The notes beneath the pieces were generated by a model. That model saw only the letters and a list, made by a program, of their open reading frames with translations. It made no database searches and was not told where the DNA came from. Positions 36,240 to 46,934 of a DNA stretch of 56,197 bases are shown piece by piece. The DNA comes from Candidatus Sulfopaludibacter sp. SbA3 (GTDB taxonomy: Bacteria > Pseudomonadota > Alphaproteobacteria > Caulobacterales > Hyphomonadaceae): positions 1 through 56,197 of the forward strand of contig CAMEDD010000017.1 in NCBI GenBank assembly GCA_945913285.1, given 5' to 3'. The translations under genes were made by a program, and so were the position numbers. Positions within the stretch are counted from its first letter, which is position 1, and the number at the start of each line of letters is the position of its first letter.

Positions 36240-36560
36240 ATGAAGAAAATCCTCACCCTTTCCGCCTTCGCACTCGCAGCGCTGCCCGCCATGGCCGCCT
36301 CGACGACCGTGGAATTTGTGCCCGCCGAGGGCGAGAAGCTGGTCATCGTCTTCAACGATGATGGCACCGCAATCATGAACGGCGCCGCCCCGGTCGCCTA
36401 CACGATGGACGAAGCCGCCAGGCAGATCTGCTCGACCGTTGACGGCCAGTCCAACTGCGCAACCTTCGAGACCTGGGGCGCGGAAATCGGCCACACGACG
36501 CCGTACACGACCTCTCAGGGCTCCTCGGGCGTCGCCACCGTTACGGCGAAAACCGAATAA
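36240..36560 (+). CDS. exported small protein of unknown function
   Basis: A 106-residue protein with a classical signal peptide (MKKILTLSAFALAALPAMA, cleaved after AMA). The mature part has two close cysteines (residues about 62 and 70, in QICSTVDGQSNC) that probably form a disulfide, and a Thr/Ser-rich end. It is expected in the periplasm. It is a single-gene unit between two terminators with a CGGGAGACGAAATACC ribosome-binding region. I do not recognise the family. Confidence 0.72.
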   Translation: MKKILTLSAFALAALPAMAASTTVEFVPAEGEKLVIVFNDDGTAIMNGAAPVAYTMDEAARQICSTVDGQSNCATFETWGAEIGHTTPYTTSQGSSGVATVTAKTE

Positions 36561-36584
36561 CCCGGCACCGTTAGCCGAAACGCG

Positions 36585-36618
36585 AAAGGCGCCCTCCGGA
36601 CACGGTGGGCGTCTTTTT
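36585..36618 (+). terminator. intrinsic terminator after exported small protein
   Basis: AAAGGCGCCC pairs with GGGCGTCTTT (one G-T pair) around a 12-base loop and runs into five T. It lies just before the convergent hydrolase gene and may also weakly stop that transcript. Confidence 0.88.
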
Positions 36619-36621
36619 CGT

Positions 36622-37380
36622 TCAGCCGCTGCGGGTGAGCCACGCGGCGATATCACTCACCACTTTATCCGTACCCGGCTCATCGACGATCCAGTGCGCA
36701 TGCCCGGGATATTCCTTGTAATCGCCAGGCACCGGGCTCTTCGCATACTTCTCTCCCACCTTGCGCACAGCCGACGGAATTGTCGCGCGGTCCTGACCCG
36801 CACAGATTGTCAGTGTCGGGATCATCACCATGCGTTCATCCACGAGAATTCCATCGGAGATGTCGCCGTATACCTTGCCGGAATCGTACAGCGCGCCAGC
36901 ATAGATCGCATCATGCTGCGGCTTTGGCACCCGGTTCAGTACGCCCCATTTGAAGCCTGTCTTCCAGACCTTATAGGATTTCTTCCGGTTCTGCTGCAGG
37001 ATGACGTTGAAGAACGTCCAGGCCACCGACGGTCCGATCACCGCGCAATCCTTTGTCTGCGCCGGCGTCAGAAACACGGCCCTGGACACCCCCCCGCGCT
37101 CCGCGAGGACCTGCGCGATCAATCCGCCCATCGAATGGCCGATGACCGCCGGCTTCGCGCCGTCCCGCTCGGCGAGCCGGCGCGCTTCGGCTTGTGCCGC
37201 GGCGATGAAGTCTTCCAGGCAGAGCTGCGCCAGACTGGCGGGGGGGGTCTCCCGCACGCGTCGGTCCGGAAACAGGGTGATCGCTTCACACGTCCAGCCC
37301 GCCGCCTCGAAACCTGGCTTCATCACATCCCACGCGCTGGCATCGCAGCCTACGCCGTGGATCATCAGCAGTGTCGGCAT
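36622..37380 (-). CDS. alpha/beta hydrolase
   Basis: A 252-residue alpha/beta-hydrolase fold protein. The oxyanion segment MIHGVGCDASAW is at the N-terminus, the nucleophile Ser is in VIGHSMGGLIAQ (about residue 83), and the catalytic His is in PGHAHWIVDEPG near the end. No signal peptide. The substrate is not predictable; esterase-type or C-C bond hydrolase activity fits. It starts 15 bases after rppH on the same strand and ends the long envelope operon. Confidence 0.87.
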   Translation of the reverse strand: MPTLLMIHGVGCDASAWDVMKPGFEAAGWTCEAITLFPDRRVRETPPASLAQLCLEDFIAAAQAEARRLAERDGAKPAVIGHSMGGLIAQVLAERGGVSRAVFLTPAQTKDCAVIGPSVAWTFFNVILQQNRKKSYKVWKTGFKWGVLNRVPKPQHDAIYAGALYDSGKVYGDISDGILVDERMVMIPTLTICAGQDRATIPSAVRKVGEKYAKSPVPGDYKEYPGHAHWIVDEPGTDKVVSDIAAWLTRSG

Positions 37381-37395
37381 CGGCTCGCGTCCTTC

Positions 37396-37911
37396 TCAGC
37401 CTTGCGCAACCCGGCCCGGGAGGACCGGCTCGGTCCACCGGCGAAACTGCGTCGCCACTTCCAGGTAGACCGGCCGCTTGAACGGCACGATCAGGTCCGG
37501 CGTTTCCTCCAGCGGCGCCCAACGCCACGCATCAAACTCAGGCGTGTGCCGGTCGAGCCGCACGTCGCTATCGGAGCCCTTGAACCGCAACGCAAACCAT
37601 TTCTGCCGCTGGCCAAGATACGGGCCCGGAAGACGCTTCTTCAGGTCGGGCGGAAATTCGTAATGCAACCAGTCGGATGTCTCTTCCAGCACCTCGACAA
37701 GCTTGGCCGGCACGCCGATTTCTTCTTCGAGTTCCCTCAAGGCGCCGGCTTCAGCGCTTTCGCCGTCATCGATCCCGCCCTGCGGCATCTGCCACTGGAA
37801 CGGCCCACGGCCATTCAAACGCCGCCCGATGAACACGTGTCCCGCCTTGGAAAACAGGGCAAGGCCAACATTCGGGCGGTAAAGCGTTGAATCGAACTTG
37901 GGCTGGTTCAC
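37396..37911 (-). CDS. rppH: RNA 5'-pyrophosphohydrolase
   Basis: A 171-residue Nudix hydrolase of the RppH type, removing 5'-pyrophosphate from RNA to trigger decay. The Nudix box is complete: GGIDDGESAEAGALRELEEE with the Glu cluster (about 45-64). FQWQMPQGG before it and the later LGQRQKWFALRF are RppH hallmarks. Its ATG overlaps the polysaccharide deacetylase stop (ATGA), so translation is coupled. The position downstream of envelope genes is common in Alphaproteobacteria. Confidence 0.93.
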   Translation of the reverse strand: MNQPKFDSTLYRPNVGLALFSKAGHVFIGRRLNGRGPFQWQMPQGGIDDGESAEAGALRELEEEIGVPAKLVEVLEETSDWLHYEFPPDLKKRLPGPYLGQRQKWFALRFKGSDSDVRLDRHTPEFDAWRWAPLEETPDLIVPFKRPVYLEVATQFRRWTEPVLPGRVAQG

Positions 37912-39176
37912 CCGTCCGCTTTTAGCCTGGACATTTCAAGGCTGCCAGTGCGCACTTCGGCGCCTCGTCCGTTCACGATGGCCGAGACGGGCGCAAGCAC
38001 GAGGCCCTTTTCCTCAAGCTGCGAAATCCAGACCTCGACCGCTTCAACCGTTACCGGAAAGGCATAACCAGAGCCGAACGCAGCGCCTGACTCCAGCGCG
38101 AGAACTTCGAGGTCCATCAGTTCCGCGCTGATGTCATCCGGCGTCTGGCGGTTATCGATGGGTCCGGCAGCGCGCGCATAACGCAGCGCATTTGTTTTCG
38201 CGGGACCGGCGAGGCCCGTGCGTTCGAAGCTGCCATCATCCACGAAGGCGAGGCCCTTTTCGGCAAGTCGTGCGAGAACCGGGCTCGCGGCGACCTTGTC
38301 GGCGGCAAACTTGGCGCCTTGGTAGTTCACGACGCCGAAATAGCCCGACGCCCGCGACAGGATCGCATCCAGCCGGGCGAGATTCGCTTTAGCGTCCGAG
38401 CCAGCGAGCAGCGTATCCGGATGCATTTTCATCCGGCCATAATCATAGGCTTCCATCGGCACTTCGATGAGCACTTCGTGTCCGTCGGCGCGCGCGGTCT
38501 TGATCCAGTAATCGAGACGCTTGGAATCCAGCGCAAAGGACAAGGTCACATCTGCCGGCAGGTCGTCGATGGCCAGCTGGGTCTGCACGGCGTTCATACC
38601 GAGGCCGCCGATCACGAGACCGACCATCGGCCGGCCTTCGGGGTTCGAGAATTTGCGAGCGTAGACATCCGCGGGCGCTTTGCTTTTGGGCCCTTTGGGC
38701 GCCTCGGTAAGGGTCGCCGTTGCCATCCGGATGGGCGCCTTCGCGCCGGCCGCGAGGCTGCGCACCTGGCTCGGTGATTCGCCGGAGCGAACCAGCTTGC
38801 CGTTGATCCGGATCGCGTCCGGACCCGTGTCGACCGGACCGCCCTGCCCGCCTGTCACTTCAATCCGGAGACCGTCGCCCTCAAGCTCGGTATAGGCAAG
38901 TTCCATCGGCGCTGAGCCTGTACCGAGTTCGGGGCAATCTCCGGTGCCAGGATGCTGGCCTGGGTCCTCAAGGCTCGCCGCCGCCATACCCGCCCCGGCC
39001 TCGCCGATGTCAAACAAGGCGAGCGTCTGGCTGGGGCTGGCCGCGCCGGGATCGGCCACAACTTGGATGCCAAGGCCCAGCGATCCGGCAAGCCCGCCGA
39101 ACACGGCAAGGCTCAGGCCGGCATGGACAATGCCTGTGCGAAGTGGAGACGGCTCATACTCGCGCCGGTAACCCAT
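37908..39176 (-). CDS. divergent polysaccharide deacetylase family protein
   Basis: A 422-residue protein. One hydrophobic segment (about residues 14-38) anchors it near the N-terminus. A long Pro/Gly/Ala-rich spacer follows (about 40-170), and the C-terminal 245 residues match the divergent polysaccharide deacetylase family (PF04748/DUF610) with VGLVIGGLGMN, LSFALD, EVLIEVPMEAYDYG and FVDDGS. The family is assumed to act in the periplasm on cell-wall or surface polysaccharide; catalysis has rarely been shown. It lies directly downstream of ctpA. Confidence 0.88.
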   Translation of the reverse strand: MGYRREYEPSPLRTGIVHAGLSLAVFGGLAGSLGLGIQVVADPGAASPSQTLALFDIGEAGAGMAAASLEDPGQHPGTGDCPELGTGSAPMELAYTELEGDGLRIEVTGGQGGPVDTGPDAIRINGKLVRSGESPSQVRSLAAGAKAPIRMATATLTEAPKGPKSKAPADVYARKFSNPEGRPMVGLVIGGLGMNAVQTQLAIDDLPADVTLSFALDSKRLDYWIKTARADGHEVLIEVPMEAYDYGRMKMHPDTLLAGSDAKANLARLDAILSRASGYFGVVNYQGAKFAADKVAASPVLARLAEKGLAFVDDGSFERTGLAGPAKTNALRYARAAGPIDNRQTPDDISAELMDLEVLALESGAAFGSGYAFPVTVEAVEVWISQLEEKGLVLAPVSAIVNGRGAEVRTGSLEMSRLKADG

Positions 39177-39305
39177 AGGCTCGACCTCTTGGAACGGGGC
39201 TGGAAATCACACCCCGACCATCGCCCCAGAGGGTTAACAGGTCGCAAACAAATGGCCGCCGCCGTGCAATGGATCGATAACCATTCCTGCTGCGGATCCG
39301 GGGTT

Positions 39306-40652
<1,347 letters not shown>

Positions 40653-40664
40653 TCTGGCGACCCT

Positions 40665-41888
40665 CTATTCGTCGCTGGCGATCCACTGTGCAGGATTCAA
40701 TACCTTGTCGCCAAGCCTTAATTCCACAGAGAGTTCTGGCAGCGGATCATCGCGCTCCGGCATGATGCCGACGGGTTCCCCGGTGCTGACGGTCTGGCCT
40801 TCGGATACGTAAATCCGGTTCATGCCGGAAAGAATAACATGGTATCCGTCGCTTGTACGCAAAATCAGCATCCTGCCGTAACTGCGGAACGGCCGGGCAA
40901 ACTCGATCTTGCCGCTCACCGGGGCAATCACCTGCGCCTCGCTGCGGGTCTGGAACACAACGTATTCCGTCTTTGACCCGCTCGGCATCTTGTCGCCGAA
41001 CCCATAGAGCAAAGTGCCCGCGACCGGCTGTTTCAGGCCGCCCAGCGCCGATTTGCCCAGCGGCTTGGTCGCCGTCTTTGACGGCGCAGCCTTCACGGAC
41101 GGTTTTGCCTTGCCGGTCCCGGACGGACGAAGCGCCGCCAGCTTCGGGCGCAGGTCCGGCTTCAGGCGCGGTGCATCCGGCGCGGCCGATTCCAGCGCCG
41201 CGAGCAAGTCACGCAAGGTACCTGCCTTCTTGCCAAGCTGCTCAGCCCGGGCCCTGACGCTGCCAAGGTCACCGGCAATGCCTTCAAAGGCCGCCCGCTT
41301 CGTCGCCGCAAGCCGCTCGATCTCTTCCTTTTTGAGCGCCAGCGTCGCTTCCGCTGCACCGAGCCGCGCCTGCTCGGCATCGATGCCAGCTTCCAGTGCG
41401 TTCAGATCATCGATTTCGCCAGAGATTGCCTGCGCCCGGCCGGCCAGCTTCGGATAGGTTGCGCGCATCAGGATTGCGCGACGGATCGCGACGTTGGAAT
41501 TGTCCGGGCTGACCGCGAGCGCGGGCGGCTGGCGGCGATTGCCGGCGGCCAGAGCGCCCAGCAGGTCTTCGAGCTCGCCTTCGCGCGCGAGCAGTTCCTT
41601 GCGCGCCGCTTCCCGCCGCGTCCGCAGAGCCGCGAGCGCGATCTCGGCCCGGCTCGCCTGCTCTTCCCGGCGGCGGGCTTCCATCGCGGTGAAGAGCAGC
41701 GTCTCGTCCAGCGTGCGCAGATCGACAACGGCCGCCTCGCCTTCATTCTCGAGCGCTGCGAGCTGCGCCTCGGCTGCGCGGCGTTCGGCTTCCAACGCGT
41801 CCAGATCGGCGCGCGTGAACGTATCCGGCGCCGCCGCGATCAGCGCCACCGTGAGCAGACAGGCAATGACGGATTTCAGGCGGCGCAT
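40665..41888 (-). CDS. EnvC-like murein hydrolase activator (degenerate M23)
   Basis: A 407-residue exported protein: signal peptide (about 1-20), a long coiled coil (about 25-240), a basic Ala/Pro/Lys linker, and a C-terminal LytM/M23 domain (about 290-400). The M23 metal site is missing: the usual HxH near the end reads SVELR, and the early HxxxD is absent. It should therefore activate amidases rather than cut peptidoglycan, as EnvC does at the septum. It is the gene before ctpA in a conserved alphaproteobacterial pair. Confidence 0.9.
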   Translation of the reverse strand: MRRLKSVIACLLTVALIAAAPDTFTRADLDALEAERRAAEAQLAALENEGEAAVVDLRTLDETLLFTAMEARRREEQASRAEIALAALRTRREAARKELLAREGELEDLLGALAAGNRRQPPALAVSPDNSNVAIRRAILMRATYPKLAGRAQAISGEIDDLNALEAGIDAEQARLGAAEATLALKKEEIERLAATKRAAFEGIAGDLGSVRARAEQLGKKAGTLRDLLAALESAAPDAPRLKPDLRPKLAALRPSGTGKAKPSVKAAPSKTATKPLGKSALGGLKQPVAGTLLYGFGDKMPSGSKTEYVVFQTRSEAQVIAPVSGKIEFARPFRSYGRMLILRTSDGYHVILSGMNRIYVSEGQTVSTGEPVGIMPERDDPLPELSVELRLGDKVLNPAQWIASDE

Positions 41889-41923
41889 CGCAAGAGCCTT
41901 GCCACCGAGGCGTCACTTTGACG

Positions 41924-42511
41924 TTAATCGCGCGGCGTGCCGGACAGCGATTTTTGCACGCCGCGAAGTTCATCTGAAATCAGCGCGGTCACCACGCGCA
42001 GCGGCGCCGGGTCAAATGCCGGCGCCTCGATCACCAGATGCCGGATCAGCGCCGCAAGGCGCGCGGCATCCGCCGCAAAATTTTCAGGCACGCCCGCCGG
42101 CAAGGCATGCACCGCCGCATTGCGCACCGCCATCACGCGCTCGATGGCGCGCTGGTCACTGCCGCCTATCTCCGGCCGCTCCGGCGGATTGAGAAACCCT
42201 TCGCTTCGCGCGCGGCGCAGCAGCAAAGCCACGGGCGCAATCCGCTCCGGATGCGAGGGATCGAGCACGGCGTCGACCTCGGCCGTCTCATACCCCGACA
42301 AGGCGGCAACCAAGGCGCCTTGCAGCGCGCTGACGAGACCCAGCGCCGCCCAGCGCAACCGGCCTGCATCCACAGCCGCCCCCTCCGCCTCGCGCTGCGC
42401 GAGCCCCAGCGCCGCATGCACTGCCTCCAGCGCCGCCGAGACGCGGCGCGCCCGGTCCTCCGGCACGGGCACCATGTGCGCCGCGCGCTTGCCGTCACTC
42501 ACTTCGGGCAC
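41924..42511 (-). CDS. hypothetical protein with HEPN-like RN-x3-H motif
   Basis: An all-helical, Ala/Arg-rich protein of up to 195 residues from a GTG at 42511, which overlaps the upstream gene by 17 bases; an ATG at 42475 (183 residues) is an alternative. Near residue 133 it carries RNAAVH, the R[N/H]x3H pattern of HEPN-fold RNases and nucleotide-binding proteins, within a helix ending VMAVRNAAVHALPAG. No partner nucleotidyltransferase gene is adjacent. Function unknown; HEPN membership is an inference from one motif and helical content. Confidence 0.6.
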   Translation of the reverse strand: MPEVSDGKRAAHMVPVPEDRARRVSAALEAVHAALGLAQREAEGAAVDAGRLRWAALGLVSALQGALVAALSGYETAEVDAVLDPSHPERIAPVALLLRRARSEGFLNPPERPEIGGSDQRAIERVMAVRNAAVHALPAGVPENFAADAARLAALIRHLVIEAPAFDPAPLRVVTALISDELRGVQKSLSGTPRD

Positions 42512-43031
42512 GCCAGCCGTCCGCCGTTTGTCCGTACACGTCCCAAACGATACCCGTCATTGGCGGCGGCGCCTCAGCCGTGCGGAGCCGCGTCGCCCCG
42601 AGCCGCTCCGCCACCTTGACCGACGGCGCGTTCTTCGGGTCGATACAATGGATGATCTCGGTCCAGCCGAGCACGTCCACTGCGTAATCGATCGCGGCGC
42701 TTGCACCCTCCGCCGCATATCCCCTGCCCTGCGCAGAACTCAGCAGCCCCCAGCCGACTTCCGTGCCGGGCCAGCCTTCCGGCTGCCACGGGCCGAGCCG
42801 CCCGATCCAGTGGCCAGTTTCTTTCTCGATCACAGAGAACATCGAAAACCCGCGGATGGTCCACGCGCCGCTCATCATGCAGAGCGTACGCCACACAACT
42901 TCAGGCGGCTGCACACCTCCGATAAACTTCGCGCTGGCCTCATAGGCCATCAGCGCGCAGAAGCCGGAAAAATCCTCCGCCTCCGGAGGACGCAGGATCA
43001 GCCGCGGCGTCTCGATGACCAGGCGCGCCAT
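42495..43031 (-). CDS. GNAT family N-acetyltransferase
   Basis: A 178-residue acetyltransferase of the RimJ/RimL-like branch. The opening IETPRLILRPPEAEDF is diagnostic, the acetyl-CoA-binding motif A is in AQGRGYAAEGASAAIDYA (about 101-118), and the later NAPSVKVAERLGA is the usual motif-B helix. The acceptor is unknown; ribosomal proteins or small molecules are possible. Its ATG overlaps the stop of the upstream lipoprotein gene (TGATG). Confidence 0.9.
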   Translation of the reverse strand: MARLVIETPRLILRPPEAEDFSGFCALMAYEASAKFIGGVQPPEVVWRTLCMMSGAWTIRGFSMFSVIEKETGHWIGRLGPWQPEGWPGTEVGWGLLSSAQGRGYAAEGASAAIDYAVDVLGWTEIIHCIDPKNAPSVKVAERLGATRLRTAEAPPPMTGIVWDVYGQTADGWRARSE

Positions 43032-43492
43032 CAGTCGCGCATCTTGCAGCGCACCTGGTCCGGCGAATGCGGGTTCAGCAGGCGCGGTCCGTAATGCTTG
43101 TCATCGAACGTCACACAGAAATTCGTGACCTTGGTGCCCGGCGTCAGTTTGACCTGGATCTCGAACCCGGAATTCATCAGGTCCGGATTGTCGAGCTCGG
43201 CGGCGACATCCGGCCTGTCGATACGCTCCAGGCTCAGGATGGATTCTGCGCCGTTGGCATAGATTTCCAATTCCGGTCGTGCGGTTTCTGGTGTCAGCAT
43301 ATGCCATCCGCGCACCGTCAGCAGGCCCTTTCCCGAATCGATTGCAAGGGAATCGATACTGCCGCCCAGCTGGAAGCCATGCTTGGGCGGTTGGCTCGCC
43401 AGCTCCGCCGTCAGCTCGCGCGGGCCTTGTTCGAACCAGGAGCAGCCGCCGAGCAAAAGGAGACCGGCGGGCAAGAGAACTTTGAGGGACAT
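43031..43492 (-). CDS. hypothetical lipoprotein
   Basis: A 153-residue lipoprotein with the signal MSLKVLLPAGLLLLGGC, acylated Cys at residue 17. The mature part is a probable beta-rich domain with VRGWHML, and two cysteines close to the C-terminus (NFCVTF and VRCKM). No family recognised. The frame is open far upstream, but the ATG at 43492 is the only start giving a proper lipoprotein signal. It appears to head the long envelope operon. Confidence 0.7.
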   Translation of the reverse strand: MSLKVLLPAGLLLLGGCSWFEQGPRELTAELASQPPKHGFQLGGSIDSLAIDSGKGLLTVRGWHMLTPETARPELEIYANGAESILSLERIDRPDVAAELDNPDLMNSGFEIQVKLTPGTKVTNFCVTFDDKHYGPRLLNPHSPDQVRCKMRD

Positions 43493-43607
43493 GACGGGAG
43501 CCTTCGCGTTTGAGCAATCCATACGCGATTCCATCGCCGGCAAGGAAGGCGAATACGGGTTAAACTTCCGACCATTCTGGGGCAATTCGTTCCGTGAAAG
43601 CGCGCCC

Positions 43608-43647
43608 CAAAAGCGACGCGCCCTGCCTTCAGGTTGAAGGCAGGGCG
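43608..43647 (-). terminator. intrinsic terminator after mdh
   Basis: On the minus strand CGCCCTGCCTTC pairs perfectly with GAAGGCAGGGCG around a five-base loop, followed a few bases later by CTTTT. It lies 38 bases past the mdh stop. Confidence 0.8.
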
Positions 43648-43684
43648 GCGCTGTAGCGTGAAATTCCGGCAAGACTGGGAAGGA

Positions 43685-44692
<1,008 letters not shown>

Positions 44693-44723
44693 CTAGCCGA
44701 GGCCGCGCCAGCGCGCAATGCGG

Positions 44724-44760
44724 CCCAAAAGCAAACGCCCGTGAGCGAGGCTCACGGGCG
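44724..44760 (-). terminator. intrinsic terminator after the Bax-inhibitor-1 gene
   Basis: CGCCCGTGAGC pairs perfectly with GCTCACGGGCG around a three-base loop, followed on the minus strand by TTTGCTTTT. It lies 27 bases past the stop. Confidence 0.87.
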
Positions 44761-44787
44761 CGCTTGTCAGGTATCCGTATCCGGATA

Positions 44788-45564
44788 TCAGTCGTTGCTG
44801 GACAGCATCGACATCAGGATCGTGAAGATGTTGTAGAACGAGATGAAGAAGCTGAGCGCGCCGAAGTTGGTCATCACGGCCAGCGAGCGCGTGTCGCCCT
44901 CGTTCTCGAAATAGCCCATCTTCAGGCTTTGGGTGTCATAGGCGATCAAGATGCCCGAGATCGCCAGCACGCCGCCCATGATTGCGACTTCCAAGAAGCC
45001 CGAAGGCGGGAAGAGCAGGCTGACCAGGCTCAAAAGAATCAGGCCGAAGATCGCGAATGTCGCGAACACGCCGATCGGCTTCAGGTCCATCTTGGTCGTG
45101 TAGCCGAACAGGCTGAGCGCGCCGAACGAGGCCGAAGTCAGGAAGAAGGCCTTCGCGATCGTCATGAACTCGGGGCTCATCGTGCGGCCGGCCCGCGAGG
45201 CCATCTCGACGTTATTGGTGGCGGCATAGACCCAGATCGACAAACTGAGGCCGAGCAGGGACACGATCGTCCAATACATGATCCCGGTCGCGAGCGGCGA
45301 CGGACGCTTCATAAGGAAGGCCGAGCCGAGAATCAGCACGAGAGGCGCAAACTGGATCACGAAGCGAAGCGGCGAGAACAGCACGGCCTGCGTCAGGGCC
45401 GGCACGAAGTTCGCGCCGACCACGAAAGCGAGCACGCCCGCCAGCGCGATGCCAAGGGCGAGCTTCTGGTAGACCCCCAGCATGAAGGCGCGCAGGCCCA
45501 CATTGACTGAGGTATCGGCCGAGCGCGTATCGATCGCGCCGAAAGTCCGGTTGAAGTCGTTCAT
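44788..45564 (-). CDS. Bax inhibitor-1 / YccA family membrane protein
   Basis: A 258-residue inner-membrane protein with seven hydrophobic segments, the BI-1 (TMBIM) topology. Conserved features are VYQKLALGIALAG in helix 1, SASFGALSLFGYTTK in the middle, and the Asp-containing AYDTQSLKMGY before the last helix, which forms part of the pH-sensing pair in bacterial homologues. Some act as Ca2+ leak channels; E. coli YccA modulates FtsH. No specific role can be assigned here. Confidence 0.92.
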   Translation of the reverse strand: MNDFNRTFGAIDTRSADTSVNVGLRAFMLGVYQKLALGIALAGVLAFVVGANFVPALTQAVLFSPLRFVIQFAPLVLILGSAFLMKRPSPLATGIMYWTIVSLLGLSLSIWVYAATNNVEMASRAGRTMSPEFMTIAKAFFLTSASFGALSLFGYTTKMDLKPIGVFATFAIFGLILLSLVSLLFPPSGFLEVAIMGGVLAISGILIAYDTQSLKMGYFENEGDTRSLAVMTNFGALSFFISFYNIFTILMSMLSSND

Positions 45565-45952
45565 TGGTACAGAAACCCTTTCAATAATCGCGGACGCCCG
45601 CAGCCACTCAGTTTTCCGGAATATGGGGACTCTCTCCCGTTACTGCAACAGTATCCGGCAACCAGAGTGTTCGCCAGCTTACACTTTCAGGGTGCCAGCA
45701 AAGGCTACAAGCCCGTGAGCTGGGAGCATTCGGGGCAACATTAAATCCAGATTAAAACCGGGGCCGGGGCCCCGCCTCAACCCTTACGAGAAAATGGATT
45801 CAATCACCTAAAAATCGGCATTGGCAGTGCCGGAATCCAGCCTTTTCGGATGTGTTTGGTCACAGTTGACTTGGATGTTCGCTTGCTTAGCCTTGTTAAA
45901 CCGGTGGCAAGGGGCCTGCAACCGCCGGTACATGTATTGGAGGGGAATAGAA
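45565..45952. other. intergenic region between the BI-1 gene and the DUF2853 gene
   Basis: About 390 bases of relatively A/T-rich DNA between divergent genes, so both promoters should lie here. CGGGGC/GCCCCG (45759-45774) forms a six-pair hairpin without a T-run. A TTGACT near 45866 is a possible -35 for the DUF2853 gene, but its -10 is weak. A frame from 45821 joins the DUF2853 gene, but a better start exists downstream. No RNA gene recognised. Confidence 0.4.
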
Positions 45953-46288
45953 GTGGCTGATGCATCCGCGCACGCAGACAATATCAAGAAACATGCAAAC
46001 GATTACAATCAGGCCGCCGCCGAGAAGATCGTAGGTCATCTCGGCATCGCGCTTCGCAACCGGGACAGTGCTATTGTCTCGTGCACCGACGGAGTCGAAT
46101 TGAGCCGGATCCGCGAGAAATGGTGCCGCGGGAAACTTGGCGTCGCGCTGAACCAGCAGCAGATCGACGCTGCGATCGAAAAAGTCTGCGACACGATGAA
46201 GGCTGAAGGGGGTCAGAAATCGCGCGTGACTTTCTACTACCTGCTGGCTCAGGAGCTTGGAAAACTGGACCACCTCGCATCCCGCTGA
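45953..46288 (+). CDS. DUF2853 family protein
   Basis: A 111-residue soluble helical protein resembling DUF2853 proteins: DNIKKHANDYNQAAAEKIVGHLG at the start and VTFYYLLAQELGKL at the end. The family's function is unknown; homologues are small and often highly expressed. The GTG at 45953 is chosen because GGAGGGG sits seven bases before it, a far better start than the upstream in-frame codons whose product would carry an unrelated 44-residue leader. It is a single-gene unit with its own terminator. Confidence 0.78.
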   Translation: MADASAHADNIKKHANDYNQAAAEKIVGHLGIALRNRDSAIVSCTDGVELSRIREKWCRGKLGVALNQQQIDAAIEKVCDTMKAEGGQKSRVTFYYLLAQELGKLDHLASR

Positions 46289-46314
46289 TCAGCAGATTTG
46301 GACACAAGCATTAA

Positions 46315-46337
46315 CTCGGCCTCAAAGGCCGGGTTTT
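46315..46337 (+). terminator. intrinsic terminator after the DUF2853 gene
   Basis: CTCGGCCT pairs with AGGCCGGG (one T-G pair) around three bases, then four T. Confidence 0.85.
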
Positions 46338-46370
46338 ACTTTGCCCGCCGTCCGCGCCAGAACGCACGCC

Positions 46371-46934
46371 ATGCTTCGCCTATTCACCGCCCTGCCCGTT
46401 CCGCCGGACGCTGCACGCGAGCTGCGCGCACTCCAGAAGAACCTCGCCGGCGCCCGCTGGCGATCGGAGGAGAACTTCCACATCACGCTCTGCTTCTATG
46501 GCGAGGTCGCGCCGCAACGCGCCCATGACCTCGATGACATGCTCGGCGAGATCGAGATGCCCGGCTTCGAGGTCGCGCTCGAGGGTGCCGGCTGGTTCGG
46601 CCGGCGCGAGCCGACCGCCGTCTGGGCCCGCGTGCGCGAGACCGACGCCCTCCGCAGCCTCGCCGCGCAGTGCGAGCGGGCCGGCCGGCGCCTTGGCCTC
46701 ACGATTGAGCGCCGCCCATTCACGCCGCACGTGACCCTCGCCTATTGCCACGGCACACCGCTGGAAGATGCCCGTGCCTGGAGTGAGCGCCATCACGGGC
46801 TGCGCACCGATGCTTGGCAGGCGGACGTGTTCCATCTCTATGCCAGCCATGCGCGCGGGTCCGGCCCGAGCCGCTATGTCGCCGAGGCCGATTACCCCCT
46901 GACGGGCTTCACCGCGCCTGAAGGAATGTATTGA
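46371..46934 (+). CDS. thpR: RNA 2',3'-cyclic phosphodiesterase (ThpR)
   Basis: A 187-residue 2H phosphoesterase. The two catalytic HxT motifs are present: FHITLCF (His37) and TPHVTLAY (about His120). It opens 2',3'-cyclic phosphate ends; the family was first known as 2'-5' RNA ligase. The ATG at 46371 is 83 bases after the DUF2853 stop and beyond the terminator, so it has a separate promoter. Its 3' end overlaps the convergent DUF6445-like gene by 26 bases. Confidence 0.92.
   Translation: MLRLFTALPVPPDAARELRALQKNLAGARWRSEENFHITLCFYGEVAPQRAHDLDDMLGEIEMPGFEVALEGAGWFGRREPTAVWARVRETDALRSLAAQCERAGRRLGLTIERRPFTPHVTLAYCHGTPLEDARAWSERHHGLRTDAWQADVFHLYASHARGSGPSRYVAEADYPLTGFTAPEGMY

Noticed and set aside
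45821-45952. 44-residue N-terminal extension of the DUF2853 protein
   Set aside because: The GTG at 45953 has an excellent ribosome-binding site and matches the family start.
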